DNA of 64,000 bases from CAZUAQ01 sp964618455 (lineage in GTDB: Bacteria; Planctomycetota; Phycisphaerae; UBA1845; PWPN01). Position numbers and translations under genes: made by a program. The notes under the pieces are model-generated. The model searched no databases and had not been told where the DNA came from. It saw only the letters and a program-made list of their open reading frames with translations. The stretch is from assembly GCA_964618455.1 (NCBI GenBank), contig CAZUAQ010000025.1:14249-78248 (forward strand), given 5' to 3'. Each line of letters starts with the position of its first letter. Within the stretch, counting starts at the first letter, position 1. Positions 27,584-37,623 of the stretch are shown here, piece after piece.

Positions 27584-30500
27584 TTACGGTGCCGGGTTAT
27601 CACATGCCGGATCCGCCGGCACAAAGGCACCCGAAGAGCAAGCCTTGAAGGCATCCGCGTCCACCGCATCGATCACCGAGTCGGTGTTGACATCCGACAG
27701 CAGGCACGCATTCAGGCTCGCCGGGGTCAGGGGACCCGAGCAGAGCTGGAAGAACGCGTGGTCCGTGCCGTCGACGTCGCCGTCGTTGTCGTAGTCGAAC
27801 ACGGGATCCGTGGTCGGCAGGATGGAGAGCAACGCGAGATTGTCGATTGCCCACCACCAGTCATTGCCTGCGGTTTCCATACCGAACGTGAACTGAACCG
27901 TATCGGCTACGGGGTTATCCAGACGGAGCAGCACGGTCTCGTTGGTGGCGTCCGGCTTGAAGACGAAGCCCGGATCCACAGGAATGGGAAGCGAGTCCCA
28001 CAGGATCAGGTCCTCGGGCGGACCGCCATCAAAGGAGACGCGTACCGTTGCCTGCTGAAAGTCCTCGAAGCGCCAGCTCGAGTCGAACAGGAAGAACAGT
28101 GTGCGCTGTTGCACGCCGGTTACCGAAATCTCGGGCGTGGTGAGGAACGCGTCATACACACCTTCGGTATGCTCGTTGTCGTCCCACTCGTCCGGATCGG
28201 CCACGGCAACAACGTTCTGTCCCTTGGTGAACTGGCTGCGGTCCTGGTCGCCCGCGACCGCGACCCACCATGTAGGATCGGTGAAGGCCCAACCGGCCCA
28301 TTCCGTGACACCATCGGTGGCATCATCACCGGCACCGGGAACCATGGTGTCGTCGACGACCCAGCCGGCCGGCGGCGTCTCGCTCCAGACCTCGTCGCTG
28401 GAGAAGATCTCATTCGTGGACGGCGTCAGGACGACACCTTCGAAGTCTTCCATGAGGAAGTTCGTCGGCACAGCCGCGATGTCGCCATCGACCGATACGT
28501 TGTCGATCGCCCACCACCAGTCATTGCCCGCTTCGAAGTAGCGGAAACGCAGTGTGGCCGTATTCGCACCGGCCGGGTTGTTCAGAGGAATGGTCACCAC
28601 CTCAGAGATGGCATCCGCCTTGAAACCTGGATCCTGCGCGTTCGCCACCGAGGAATCCCACAGCAGGACCTGCTGCTCGGGACCGGCATCGTACGACACG
28701 GTGATCTCCGCGGACTGGAAATCTTCCGAACGCCAGCTCGACGCGAAAGTCAACTCCAGCGTATCCTGATCGGCGCCGGTGATATCGATCGTCGGCGTGA
28801 AGATAGATGTATCCATCAGCGCGATCGACTCGGGATCACCCAGGTCGTCCCACTCATCGCCGTCGGCGATGGCAGCCACGCCGTCACCGTCCACGAACGA
28901 GCCACGGCTCTGACCAGCCACGTCGTCCCAGAAGGAGATCAATGCGAAGGACCAGCCTTCCCACTCTTCGACACCCACGAGCGGGTCGCCAATGCCAGGC
29001 ACGCTCGTATCTTCGCGTGCCCAGCCGGCAGGCGGTACATCCGTCCAGACGTCCTCCAGAGGCTTCAACACCGGATCATCCACGGGATCCAGCAGCGGAC
29101 CCACTCCTTCGAAGTCCTCCGTGAACAGGTTCGTCGGAACGGCGGCGATTTCGCCATCCACCGAGATGTTGTCGATGGCCCACCACCAGTCATTCCCGCC
29201 ATCGAAGAGACGGAAGCGAATGATTGCGGAGCCGTTACCGCCGGGATTATTCAGAGGAATGGTGACGGTTTCGTTGGTATTGTCGTCCTTGAAATTCGGA
29301 TCGTTGGAATCCGACACCCAGAGGAGAACCTCCTGCTCGGGACCGGCATCGTACGACACCGTGATCTGCGCCTTCTGAAGGTCCTCATCGCGCCAACTTG
29401 AATCGAACGTGAGTTCCAACGAGTTGGCATCAACACCCGTAACGTCAATCGCGGGCGTCAGGATCGAGGTATCCATCAGCGCGATACCGTCAGGATCACC
29501 CAGGTCATCCCATTCGTCGGGGTCGGCTACCGCCACGATGCCCTGCCCCAGGTCGAAGGTCGTTCGACCCTGGTCATCGACGGACGACCAGAATGCCTTG
29601 TCCGCGAAGGACCAGCCTTCCCACTCCTCGACACCTTCGGCGGGATCGCCGATGCCGGGAACTGAAGGATCCTCACGCGTCCAACCGGACGGCGGTACAT
29701 CGGTCCACACTTCGCGGAACTGACCGCATTCTTCGTCGAGACAGATGCCCAGCGCGACGCTGTCGAAGTTCTCTTCCCAGACCGTGATGGCATCCGGATT
29801 GACCTCGGCGGTGATGTTGACGTCGTCGATGGCCCACCACCAGTCGTTACCCGCATCCAGCATGCCGAAGCGGACCTGGAACGAGGTCGCGCCTTCAGGG
29901 TTCTGCAGCGGGAGCTGAACCACTTCGTTCGTGGCGTCGGCCTTGAAATTCGGTCCGGCGACCGACTCCCATCGGAGTACCTCGGTCCAGGGACCATTGT
30001 CGTAGGACACTTCGATCACGGCGGTCTGCGTATCCTCGGGACGCCAGCTCGAAGCAAATTCCAGCTGCGCGGTCAGCGGAGCCGCCGCCTGAAGCTGAAT
30101 CGTGGGTGTGATCAGGTAACTGTTAAACAGCATGATGCTCTCGGGGTCACCGAGGTCATCCCACTCGTCGGGATCGGCCACCGCCACCACATCCCCCAGT
30201 TCGAAGGCATCTACGAAGTCCAGACGACCCTGATCTTCGGCGACTTCCGCCCACCAGGCACCGGACGGGAACGACCAGCCTTCCCACTCCTCGACACCTT
30301 CCAGCGGGTCGCCGATTCCGGCCACGCCCGTGTTGTCCACCGTCCAGCCGGCCGGAGGATTCGGGGTCCATGTGTTCGGGGGCAGCGGGGCCTCATCAAT
30401 CGGCGCACCGAGAATGACGCCCTCAAAGCCTTCGGTGAGGAAGTTGGTCGGCACGCCGCCGACTTCGCCGTCTACCGAAACATCGTCCAACGCCCACCAC

Positions 30501-31204
30501 CAGTCGTTGCCGGCGTCGAACATGATGAACTTGACATCCAACTCCGTGATGCCACCGCCGTTGGGCAGCGCAATCGTGACACGCTCACTGACCGCATCCG
30601 TCTTGAAATTGGGATCATTGACGTCAGACGTCCAACGAAGAACCTCGATATCCGGGCCATTGTCGATGCTGATCTCGATACGTGCTTTCTGGAAGTCCTC
30701 GGGACGCCAGCTCGAGTCGAACGAGAGCTCCAGTGTGCCGGAATCGACGCCGGTCACGTCGAGATCGTCGATCGACAGCGTCGTGTTGTACGTGCCGAAT
30801 GCCTCAGGATCGCCAAGATCGTCCCACTCGTCGGGATCCGCGATGGCGATCACGCCATCGGCCAGGGCGAACTGCGAGCGATCCTGGTCGCCGGCGACGA
30901 TGGTCCACCACGTGTAACTGGCGAAGCTCCAGCCTTCCCACTCGGCCACACCTTCGACGGGATTGCCGACTTCAGGAACACCCGGCGGGGGTTCGGTGAC
31001 GCTGACGCTCCAGCCTGCCGGAGGGACATTGGTCCAGACATTGCCGCCCGGCGCCGGTTCATCCACCGGAGGAACGAAATCACCGACCAAACCGTCGAAG
31101 TTCTCGCTCAGTAAGCCGATTTCAAGTGCCGAAGCCATTGGCGCAACCGTCATCGCGGCCGCCAATGACAAGGCCAATCCCATACTCTTTCTGCCCATTC
31201 TCAT
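27584..31204 (-). CDS. Secreted protein of five tandem ~220-residue repeats plus dockerin
   Basis: The protein has 1206 residues, with the start at 31204 after AAAGGAG and a signal peptide cleaved after ASA (residue 26). From residue 34 to about 1125 it consists of five tandem copies of a roughly 220-residue module. Each copy has in order E(N/D/G)F(D/E)(G/S), PP(A/S)GW, EWEGWSF (EWAGWAF in the last), VA(V/I)ADPDEWDD, F(D/A)SSWR.ED.Q, and AGNDWWWA(I/L)D(N/D). The end is a dockerin-like pair (DYDNDGDVDGTDHAFFQLC; DVNTDSVIDAVDADAF). I do not recognise the module. Its Trp/Asp richness and beta-strand-like pattern suggest a Ca-stabilised jelly-roll, possibly carbohydrate-binding. Two more copies occur in the phosphatase at 32110. 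A terminator follows at 27501-27533. Confidence 0.85.
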   Translation of the reverse strand: MRMGRKSMGLALSLAAAMTVAPMASALEIGLLSENFDGLVGDFVPPVDEPAPGGNVWTNVPPAGWSVSVTEPPPGVPEVGNPVEGVAEWEGWSFASYTWWTIVAGDQDRSQFALADGVIAIADPDEWDDLGDPEAFGTYNTTLSIDDLDVTGVDSGTLELSFDSSWRPEDFQKARIEISIDNGPDIEVLRWTSDVNDPNFKTDAVSERVTIALPNGGGITELDVKFIMFDAGNDWWWALDDVSVDGEVGGVPTNFLTEGFEGVILGAPIDEAPLPPNTWTPNPPAGWTVDNTGVAGIGDPLEGVEEWEGWSFPSGAWWAEVAEDQGRLDFVDAFELGDVVAVADPDEWDDLGDPESIMLFNSYLITPTIQLQAAAPLTAQLEFASSWRPEDTQTAVIEVSYDNGPWTEVLRWESVAGPNFKADATNEVVQLPLQNPEGATSFQVRFGMLDAGNDWWWAIDDVNITAEVNPDAITVWEENFDSVALGICLDEECGQFREVWTDVPPSGWTREDPSVPGIGDPAEGVEEWEGWSFADKAFWSSVDDQGRTTFDLGQGIVAVADPDEWDDLGDPDGIALMDTSILTPAIDVTGVDANSLELTFDSSWRDEDLQKAQITVSYDAGPEQEVLLWVSDSNDPNFKDDNTNETVTIPLNNPGGNGSAIIRFRLFDGGNDWWWAIDNISVDGEIAAVPTNLFTEDFEGVGPLLDPVDDPVLKPLEDVWTDVPPAGWAREDTSVPGIGDPLVGVEEWEGWSFALISFWDDVAGQSRGSFVDGDGVAAIADGDEWDDLGDPESIALMDTSIFTPTIDITGADQDTLELTFASSWRSEDFQSAEITVSYDAGPEQQVLLWDSSVANAQDPGFKADAISEVVTIPLNNPAGANTATLRFRYFEAGNDWWWAIDNVSVDGDIAAVPTNFLMEDFEGVVLTPSTNEIFSSDEVWSETPPAGWVVDDTMVPGAGDDATDGVTEWAGWAFTDPTWWVAVAGDQDRSQFTKGQNVVAVADPDEWDDNEHTEGVYDAFLTTPEISVTGVQQRTLFFLFDSSWRFEDFQQATVRVSFDGGPPEDLILWDSLPIPVDPGFVFKPDATNETVLLRLDNPVADTVQFTFGMETAGNDWWWAIDNLALLSILPTTDPVFDYDNDGDVDGTDHAFFQLCSGPLTPASLNACLLSDVNTDSVIDAVDADAFKACSSGAFVPADPACDNPAP

Positions 31205-32109
31205 GAGTTGTGCTCCTTTTCCTGCCTCATCTAGACTCAATATTCTTCACGACACCACATGAACAACGCGTTTTTCATGTGATGCCGCGCATCTCTGACG
31301 TCGATTTCGAATGCAATCTCAAGCACTTGAAGAAGCGATCCAGTGCGTGCTGAAACGACTGCATCTCTCGCGCTGCAAACACGTTTCCCGACTTGCTGCG
31401 CTTTACCACGAGTGCATGACAGTTTTTTCGTGTGCCCGAGGATGGATACATCCTTCAAGATGCGGAGAGTTTAAGACGCGTGCGAAACGATACAAGATGG
31501 TATTTGCCAATTTACCAATAACTTTGTACCAGCTTAGCGAATACCAAGTGAATCATCTGAAAGCGATATGTTTGAACCGTCACGAAATCAAAACGAAACA
31601 ATCGGTGAGATTCGACCTCAGAACAACGTCTTTCCTGTTTTCGACAACGAGCCTGTACTGCTGTGAACAACGGGGGATTGATTATTGAATTCGCATGAAG
31701 CCTGCGCTAATCACTCGACGGATTACCATCACACGTACTAATTGATCCAACTTCAAATGATGCATACACCCGTGACATGCCTTAGTCAGAATTCTCAGAT
31801 TCCCCACTCTTCCTTCTCTTACATTGCATGCTGAAAACATCTTGTCCTAACGTTCACGTCGAAACATGTAAGATAGGGAACTGGCTGGTCGAATTGACCA
31901 AAGCAGGGAGTCAACATCGACCACTAACTTTAAATTAACCTTCCGCCAACAATACTGCCGCCACCAGCGAGTATGATGTCCCCGCAATCGTGACGATCGA
32001 ATGCGGGCCGTAATAATCTTGGCTGTATCAGCGAAGTAGTTATATGTCCCGAGATGATCTCCCGTGAGGTCTTTCCCCCATTTCAACTTCAGCGAAGGAT
32101 AAGAAGTAG
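31205..32109. other. AT-rich divergent intergenic region
   Basis: About 900 bases separate the two module-bearing genes, which are divergently oriented. The region is visibly more AT-rich than the genes. The longest open frame (31311-31688) has no ribosome site and unnatural composition. It probably holds both promoters; I could not pick out a convincing Pho-box-like repeat. Confidence 0.5.
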
Positions 32110-35100
32110 ATGAAGATCCTCTCACTTACCCGTTTCGGAGAATTATTCCATGCCTGCCTGAATGCCATCAGCAAGTCCAGCACCAGTGGCAGGCAAGTGA
32201 GGTTCCTTCGTGAGGGATTGCTTGTGATGGCATTGCTCGCGATCACCCCCACGATCGATGCTCAACAGATCGTGGTCGGTCCATTTCTCCAGAAGGCACA
32301 GCCCACGAGTATCTGGATCGTGTGGGAAACAGATACGGGTTCACAAAGTGCCGTGGATTATGGCATTACCGCCGGCTTGGGTCAGTCTGTCACAGGGACT
32401 TCTTTCCTATCCGCAGGCGGTACACGCATGCATCAGGTGCAACTGACCAACCTGATTCCCGACACGCGTTATTATTATCAAGTTCGTACTAACGCTGCGT
32501 TAAGCCAGATCCTGGACCTGAGAACCCCGCCGCAGCCGACGGTAGAACAGGCTTTCCGATTTGCCGCTCTCTCTGACACGCAGGGCAACGGCGGCGCCCC
32601 TGCGAAACACACGGAAATCATCAACGACGGGGTCATCGCCTTCGTGCAGAACGAGTTCGGTACGAATCTCGCTGATGAGCTGGCGTTCGTGGTGCACGCA
32701 GGCGACCTCGTCTCCACCGGCTCCAACTACGCCCAGTGGAAAACACAATTTTTCGACGAGGCACAGAACCTCTATCAACACGTTCCCCTTTATCCCGCCA
32801 TTGGCAATCACGAGCAGAACAGTCAGAATTACTTCGACTACTTCATCCTGCCCACCAACGGCACACCCGGCTTTCTCGAGCACTGGTATTACACCGATTA
32901 CATGAATGTCCGCATCATCGCCATGGACACCAATGGCGGATACCGTATCCAGGCCCAGCTCGACTGGCTGGACTCCGTGCTTGCAAGCGCGGCATCCAAC
33001 AATTCGATCGACTTCGTGTTCGCCCATTTCCACCATCCCCACCACTCTGAGATGTGGACCCCAGGCAATACTCCCTATGTCGCCGACATCATCACGCGTA
33101 TGGAACAATTCTCAACGACGACCGGGAAGCCCTCGGTCCACTTCTTCGGGCACACGCATGCCTATTCCCGTGGCCAGAGCCGGGATCACAAGCATCTGAT
33201 GGTGAATGTTGCCGCCGGTGAAGGCGGTCTGGACTACTGGGGCAACCCCACCCCCGTCGATTACCCGGAATACCAACGGTCATTCATCGATTGGGGATTC
33301 ATGATCCTCGAGGTACAGGCGGGTGCTGATCCCCAGTTTCGCATGAGACGGATAAGCCGGGGAAATGACATTGTTCCCAAGAACAACGAAGTGATGGATG
33401 ATGTCCTGATTCGCCGCTTTAACCAGTCCCCTGACCAACCCTCAGCGGTCGCCCCCGTTTCCTCCGGTGCCGTAGTGAATCCGGATGGAGTCACCCTGAC
33501 CGCCTCCCCCTTCTCGGATCCCGATGGCGGTACGCTGCTGGAGGCCCACTATCAGCTCTCCACGATTTCGGGAGATTACTCCAACCCTGCCGTGGATGAA
33601 TGGACGCGGATCGAGAACTGGTTCTCTCCTGCGGGGGCCAGTGGGTCCGGCAATGGTTACTTCAGCGTCAATACCGTGACCGATCCGGATATCACGTCCC
33701 TGGACATCGGCTTCCTGGATGCATCAACGACCTACTATTGGCGCGTGCGTTACCGCGATGACGGTCTGGCGTGGAGTGACTGGTCCGACGAGGCATCATT
33801 CATCACGCAGCAACGACGGGATATCGTCTTGCTGGAGGAGGACTTTGACGACCTTGATCTCGGGCTGCCCGTGGACGAGTCATCCTGGGAGAGCTCGAAC
33901 GTGTGGACCAATATCCCCCCCGCGGGATGGTCGATTGACAATTCGGGCGTGCCCAGCATCGGCATCCCCGAGGAAGGCGTGGCGGAATGGGAAGGATGGT
34001 CGTTTGCCGTACCGGAGTGCTGGACGAACGTGGCCGGCGATCAGAATCGCAGTCAGTTCACCAAGGCGTCGGGCATTATGGCGGTCGCGGATCCGGATGA
34101 ATGGGACGACAAGGGCAACCCTGAAGCCCTCGGGCCGTACAACTCGATTCTGGAAACGCCGTCCATCGACATCTCGCAGGTTTCCGCAGGCTCGCTCGAG
34201 TTGATCTTCGATTCCAGCTGGCGCCCGGAGGACAGCCAGACCGCCAACATTACCGTCAGCTACGATGGCAACACGCCGATCGAGGTCATGCGCTGGGAAT
34301 CGTTTGGTGGCCTGTTCAAGCCCGATGCCACGAACGAAACGGTCACGCTCGCCCTGCAGAATCCCGGCAGTGCCGACTCGGTGATTATTCGCTTCGGTAT
34401 GCTCAACGCCGCCAACGACTGGTGGTGGGCCATCGACAACCTGGTCCTGGAGGGAAACGTCGGCGGCAACGTGCAGACCGTGTTCTCCGAGGACTTCGAT
34501 GGGCTCCTGCTGGACCCGGCCATCGATGAGAATTTCGGGAGTTGCACGACTACCCTGGGTAACCGTGTCTGGTCGGAGACACCCCCGGCCGGCTGGACAT
34601 TGGATGACTCCGGGGTTCCGGGTGTCGGAACGGGCAATGACGGTGTCACCGAATGGGTCGGCTGGGCGTTCACGGATCCGGCATGGTGGACCTTCGTGGC
34701 AGCGGATCAGCAGCGTTCCGCATTCACCAAGGCCTCGGACACCATCGCCGTCGCCGACCCCGACGAGTGGGACGACCTGCCTCACGACTCAGGAACGTAC
34801 AACGCGTTCATGACCACGGCCCCAATCTCGCTGGGCCATATTATCCCAGGATCGTTGCGTATTCGCTTCGATTCAAGCTGGCGACCCGAGGATAATCAGA
34901 AGGCGGCGCTCGAGATTCAATACGATGGCAGCACTCCGATCGAGTTGCTGCGTTGGGAATCGCAGGCGGGCGATTACTTCAAGCCCGACGCCACCAACGA
35001 GACCCTCATGCTGGAAGTGGACCATCCCATCGACGCACTGCAGGGGCGTTTGATCTTCAGTGTCTTCGACGCCGGGAACGACTGGTGGTGGGCGATCGAC

Positions 35101-35349
35101 AATCTTGAAGTCACCGGCACGATCTGCAGCGATCCGTCCGCCGATTTTGACGGTGACACGGATGTGGATCTAGGGGATTACGCTTTCATGCAATCGTGTT
35201 ATACTCTCGCTTTGACCGGAGATTCAGACGGGGCCTGCTTCTGCGCGGACATGGATGGCAACCTGGCTGTGGACGAGACCGATCTGGAGACGTTCCTCCT
35301 CTGTGCAAGCGGATCCCGAATCATCGCCGACCCCTCTTGCGACGATTGA
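32110..35349 (+). CDS. Purple-acid-phosphatase-like metallophosphoesterase with two repeat modules and dockerin
   Basis: The 1079-residue protein starts at 32110 (AAGGAT upstream). Its N-terminal hydrophobic segment (about 38-53) is a signal peptide or anchor. An FN3-like domain (about 55-140: PTSIWIVWETDTGSQSAVDYG, LIPDTRYYYQV) precedes a calcineurin-like phosphoesterase (about 150-430) with metal-ligand motifs ALSDTQ, HAGDLVS, AIGNHE, FAHFHHPHH and FFGHTHAYSR. A beta segment follows, then two copies of the module found in the neighbour at 27584 (DSSWRPED, NDWWWAIDN), and a dockerin-like pair. It lies 67 bases upstream of phnG on the same strand, so it may be the first gene of the C-P lyase transcription unit, releasing phosphate from extracellular esters. 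Confidence 0.88.
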   Translation: MKILSLTRFGELFHACLNAISKSSTSGRQVRFLREGLLVMALLAITPTIDAQQIVVGPFLQKAQPTSIWIVWETDTGSQSAVDYGITAGLGQSVTGTSFLSAGGTRMHQVQLTNLIPDTRYYYQVRTNAALSQILDLRTPPQPTVEQAFRFAALSDTQGNGGAPAKHTEIINDGVIAFVQNEFGTNLADELAFVVHAGDLVSTGSNYAQWKTQFFDEAQNLYQHVPLYPAIGNHEQNSQNYFDYFILPTNGTPGFLEHWYYTDYMNVRIIAMDTNGGYRIQAQLDWLDSVLASAASNNSIDFVFAHFHHPHHSEMWTPGNTPYVADIITRMEQFSTTTGKPSVHFFGHTHAYSRGQSRDHKHLMVNVAAGEGGLDYWGNPTPVDYPEYQRSFIDWGFMILEVQAGADPQFRMRRISRGNDIVPKNNEVMDDVLIRRFNQSPDQPSAVAPVSSGAVVNPDGVTLTASPFSDPDGGTLLEAHYQLSTISGDYSNPAVDEWTRIENWFSPAGASGSGNGYFSVNTVTDPDITSLDIGFLDASTTYYWRVRYRDDGLAWSDWSDEASFITQQRRDIVLLEEDFDDLDLGLPVDESSWESSNVWTNIPPAGWSIDNSGVPSIGIPEEGVAEWEGWSFAVPECWTNVAGDQNRSQFTKASGIMAVADPDEWDDKGNPEALGPYNSILETPSIDISQVSAGSLELIFDSSWRPEDSQTANITVSYDGNTPIEVMRWESFGGLFKPDATNETVTLALQNPGSADSVIIRFGMLNAANDWWWAIDNLVLEGNVGGNVQTVFSEDFDGLLLDPAIDENFGSCTTTLGNRVWSETPPAGWTLDDSGVPGVGTGNDGVTEWVGWAFTDPAWWTFVAADQQRSAFTKASDTIAVADPDEWDDLPHDSGTYNAFMTTAPISLGHIIPGSLRIRFDSSWRPEDNQKAALEIQYDGSTPIELLRWESQAGDYFKPDATNETLMLEVDHPIDALQGRLIFSVFDAGNDWWWAIDNLEVTGTICSDPSADFDGDTDVDLGDYAFMQSCYTLALTGDSDGACFCADMDGNLAVDETDLETFLLCASGSRIIADPSCDD

Positions 35350-35416
35350 GCGCCTGGGCCGGGTTTCCGGCATGGGCCATAACCGCATACGGTTCTCACT
35401 CAGTTCTGGAGACTCC

Positions 35417-35890
35417 ATGACCCTGCATGACATTCGGTCACGATGGGGCGTCGCCCTTCAGGCAATCGATCGGGAACAAGTGCTTTCCCTGGCGGCGCGC
35501 ATCACGTCCACTTACCCGGCGAGGCACACGCGGACGCCCTCGGCCGGACTAGTCATGCTGCAGATGCGTGACTCTGTCCTGGGCGAACACTTCAACATGG
35601 GTGAGGTTCCTGTCTCCGAAGCGCGAATCGCGCTGTCCGTGGGCACGTCTGATGATGTCATCGGTGGCGCCCGGATCATGAAGGATGATGCGGAACTGGC
35701 CGAAGCGATTGCCGTCTGCGATGCAGTACTCGCGCACGACCTGGAGCATCAGGTGGAAGTGGCGCAGCTCGTCGAGGAAGGGATCGCACGACTGGACGGT
35801 CGAGAACGCGTGAGACGTGGCATCCGCTGCCTGACGCGCGTGGACTTCGCCCTGCTGAACCAGACGCTGGACGAGGAGGACGAGGCGTGA
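35417..35890 (+). CDS. phnG: C-P lyase subunit PhnG
   Basis: The 157-residue protein has the usual PhnG length. The start at 35417 follows TGGAGA. PhnG, PhnH, PhnI and PhnJ form the C-P lyase core complex. With PhnI and PhnL it converts ATP plus a phosphonate into the ribose-1-phosphonate triphosphate intermediate. Recognisable features are the opening pattern RSRWGVALQAIDRE, GLVMLQMRDSV and GEVPVSEARIAL. It starts 67 bases after the upstream phosphatase stop and overlaps phnH by 4 bases, so it heads the tightly coupled phn run. Confidence 0.9.
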   Translation: MTLHDIRSRWGVALQAIDREQVLSLAARITSTYPARHTRTPSAGLVMLQMRDSVLGEHFNMGEVPVSEARIALSVGTSDDVIGGARIMKDDAELAEAIAVCDAVLAHDLEHQVEVAQLVEEGIARLDGRERVRRGIRCLTRVDFALLNQTLDEEDEA

Positions 35891-36456
35891 TCAAGATCCC
35901 CGCCGTGTTCACCCCGGAAAATCAGCAGGCGATGTATCGTCGACTGCTTGAAGCGACCGCCTACCCGGGTCGCGTCCTTGATCTGTCGGGTTGGCTTGAC
36001 GATGCACCAAGCGTCTTCGGACTGCTGGCAACGCTGCTCGATCATACCGTGACCTTCTGCGATAAGGATTCGCTTCTTTCAGGGCCGGATACGGAATTAC
36101 TGGAATGCGAATGGGCCGATGCCGGCAGTGCCTCGTTTGTTCTCTGCGACGGACGCCGGGTATGCCCTTCCGAGTTCCAGCCCGAACTGGGTACGATCTA
36201 CCGCCCGGAACTCGGCGCGACGCTGATTCTTCAGGGCGAAAAGCTTGGTGAAGGCTCCACCTCGATGACACTTTTCGGTCCCGGGATCGCTTCGGAACAG
36301 ACGCTGTGTTTCCAGGGATTCGATCGCTCCTGGTTTGACGCCCGGGCGGAGTGGGTTTCGGGATTCCCCGCCGGGGTGGATCTCATTCTTTGCGCGAACA
36401 GCCTGATCAGCGTGCTTCCCCGAACGACCCGTATCCAGGACATCAAGGAGGGCTGA
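35887..36456 (+). CDS. phnH: C-P lyase subunit PhnH
   Basis: The 189-residue protein starts with GTG at 35887, overlapping phnG by 4 bases (GTGA). PhnH is a PLP-transferase-fold structural subunit of the C-P lyase core without PLP chemistry. Typical features are the N-terminal FTPENQQAMYRRLLEATAYPGRV, the DHTVTFCD region, and the PRTTRIQ motif close to the end. Position between phnG and phnI is the canonical order. Confidence 0.9.
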   Translation: MIKIPAVFTPENQQAMYRRLLEATAYPGRVLDLSGWLDDAPSVFGLLATLLDHTVTFCDKDSLLSGPDTELLECEWADAGSASFVLCDGRRVCPSEFQPELGTIYRPELGATLILQGEKLGEGSTSMTLFGPGIASEQTLCFQGFDRSWFDARAEWVSGFPAGVDLILCANSLISVLPRTTRIQDIKEG

Positions 36457-36459
36457 CCT

Positions 36460-37623
36460 TTGGCGTACGTGGGCATCAAGGGTGGTGAGAAAGCGATTGC
36501 CGAGGCGGAACGCCTGCTGCATGCTCTGCGCGTAGCCGGCGCGGAACAGGGAGAGACGCCCCTGTCACTGGCGGCGGTCGAACATCAGCTTCACTTTCTC
36601 CACGGCACGATCCTCAGCGAAGGTGGACTGTACGATCCGGAACTTGCCGCGCTGGCCATCAAGCAGAGCGTCGGGGATCCCCTCGAGGCGGCTTTCTTCC
36701 TTCGGGCCTATCGATGCACGCGGCCGCGCACGGGCGACACCACGCCTCACGGGACGGAAACGATGCGCCTGATTCGCCGTATCAGTTCCGCGTTCAAGCA
36801 GATTCCCGGCGGCCAGATCCTTGGCCCGACCCCGGATTTCACGCAGCGGCTCTACAACCTCGAACTCATCGACGAGACCCCCGAGCAGTTCCGGGCCCTG
36901 TTTCGCGACATCTTTGATCACCTGGGGGATGACGACACGCCGGATTCCTTTCCGAAGGTCCTCGATGCCCTTCGCCAACAGGGGCTGGTTGCGCCGATAC
37001 GCCCGAGCACGACGCCTGCTTTCGATATCACGCGCGAGCCGATCGTTTTTCCGATTCCCCGATCGGCCGCTCTGGCGACCATGTCCCGGGGCCAACAGGG
37101 ATCCGTGTTGGCCATGGCCTATTCGAACATGCGCGGTTACGGGGACATTCACCCGACGGTGGCGGAACTTCGCGTCGGTTACCTGCCGGTGATGATGGAT
37201 CATCCCGCCACGGGCGAACCGGTGGAAGTTGGCGAAGTGCTCATGACCGAGTGCGAGGTGATCGCGATGTACGACCAGGCGGACGACGGGCAGGTGCCCG
37301 CGTTCAGCGTCGGGTACGGGGCCTGCTTCGGGCACAACGAAACCAAGGCGGTGAGCATGGCCATTCTCGACCGCGCGCTGCAGAAAGGCATGCGCGACGG
37401 CCCGTCCAATCCCTCGGAGGATCCGGAATTCGTCCTGCTGCATATCGACGGTGTGGACGCCATGGGCTTCTGTATCCACTACAAGATGCCGCACTACGTC
37501 ACGTTCCAATCCGACCTCGATCGCCTGCGTGAGACACAGCGCAAGCACCACCTGGAGGTCGATCCCGATGCCGAATCCTCGTCGGCGCCGGTAGAGAACA
37601 CGCAGGAGGTGCCCTCCTCATGA
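36460..37623 (+). CDS. phnI: C-P lyase nucleosidase subunit PhnI
   Basis: The 387-residue protein starts with TTG at 36460, chosen because AAGGAGG lies 9 bases upstream and the N-terminus AYVGIKGGEKAI matches PhnI. PhnI carries the nucleosidase-type step that, in the PhnGHIJ complex with PhnL, displaces adenine from ATP by the phosphonate. Conserved stretches include RISSAFKQIPGGQILGPTPD, MAYSNMRGYGDIHPTVAELR, GACFGHNETKAVSMAILD and DGVDAMGFCIHYKMPHYVTF. It overlaps phnJ by 4 bases. Confidence 0.95.
   Translation: MAYVGIKGGEKAIAEAERLLHALRVAGAEQGETPLSLAAVEHQLHFLHGTILSEGGLYDPELAALAIKQSVGDPLEAAFFLRAYRCTRPRTGDTTPHGTETMRLIRRISSAFKQIPGGQILGPTPDFTQRLYNLELIDETPEQFRALFRDIFDHLGDDDTPDSFPKVLDALRQQGLVAPIRPSTTPAFDITREPIVFPIPRSAALATMSRGQQGSVLAMAYSNMRGYGDIHPTVAELRVGYLPVMMDHPATGEPVEVGEVLMTECEVIAMYDQADDGQVPAFSVGYGACFGHNETKAVSMAILDRALQKGMRDGPSNPSEDPEFVLLHIDGVDAMGFCIHYKMPHYVTFQSDLDRLRETQRKHHLEVDPDAESSSAPVENTQEVPSS

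Noticed and set aside
27584..31204. Regular DNA repeats that might be taken for a CRISPR or satellite
   Set aside because: The repeats are about 660 bases, in frame, and code for a diverged protein module. No short direct repeats with unique spacers were seen anywhere in the window.
31311..31688. 125-codon frame in the AT-rich intergenic region
   Set aside because: No ribosome site, unusual composition and no recognisable motif.
35350..35416. Possible phosphate-box or terminator between the phosphatase and phnG
   Set aside because: Only a 5-bp inverted repeat (AACCG-N4-CGGTT) is present, too weak to call; the genes may be one transcription unit.
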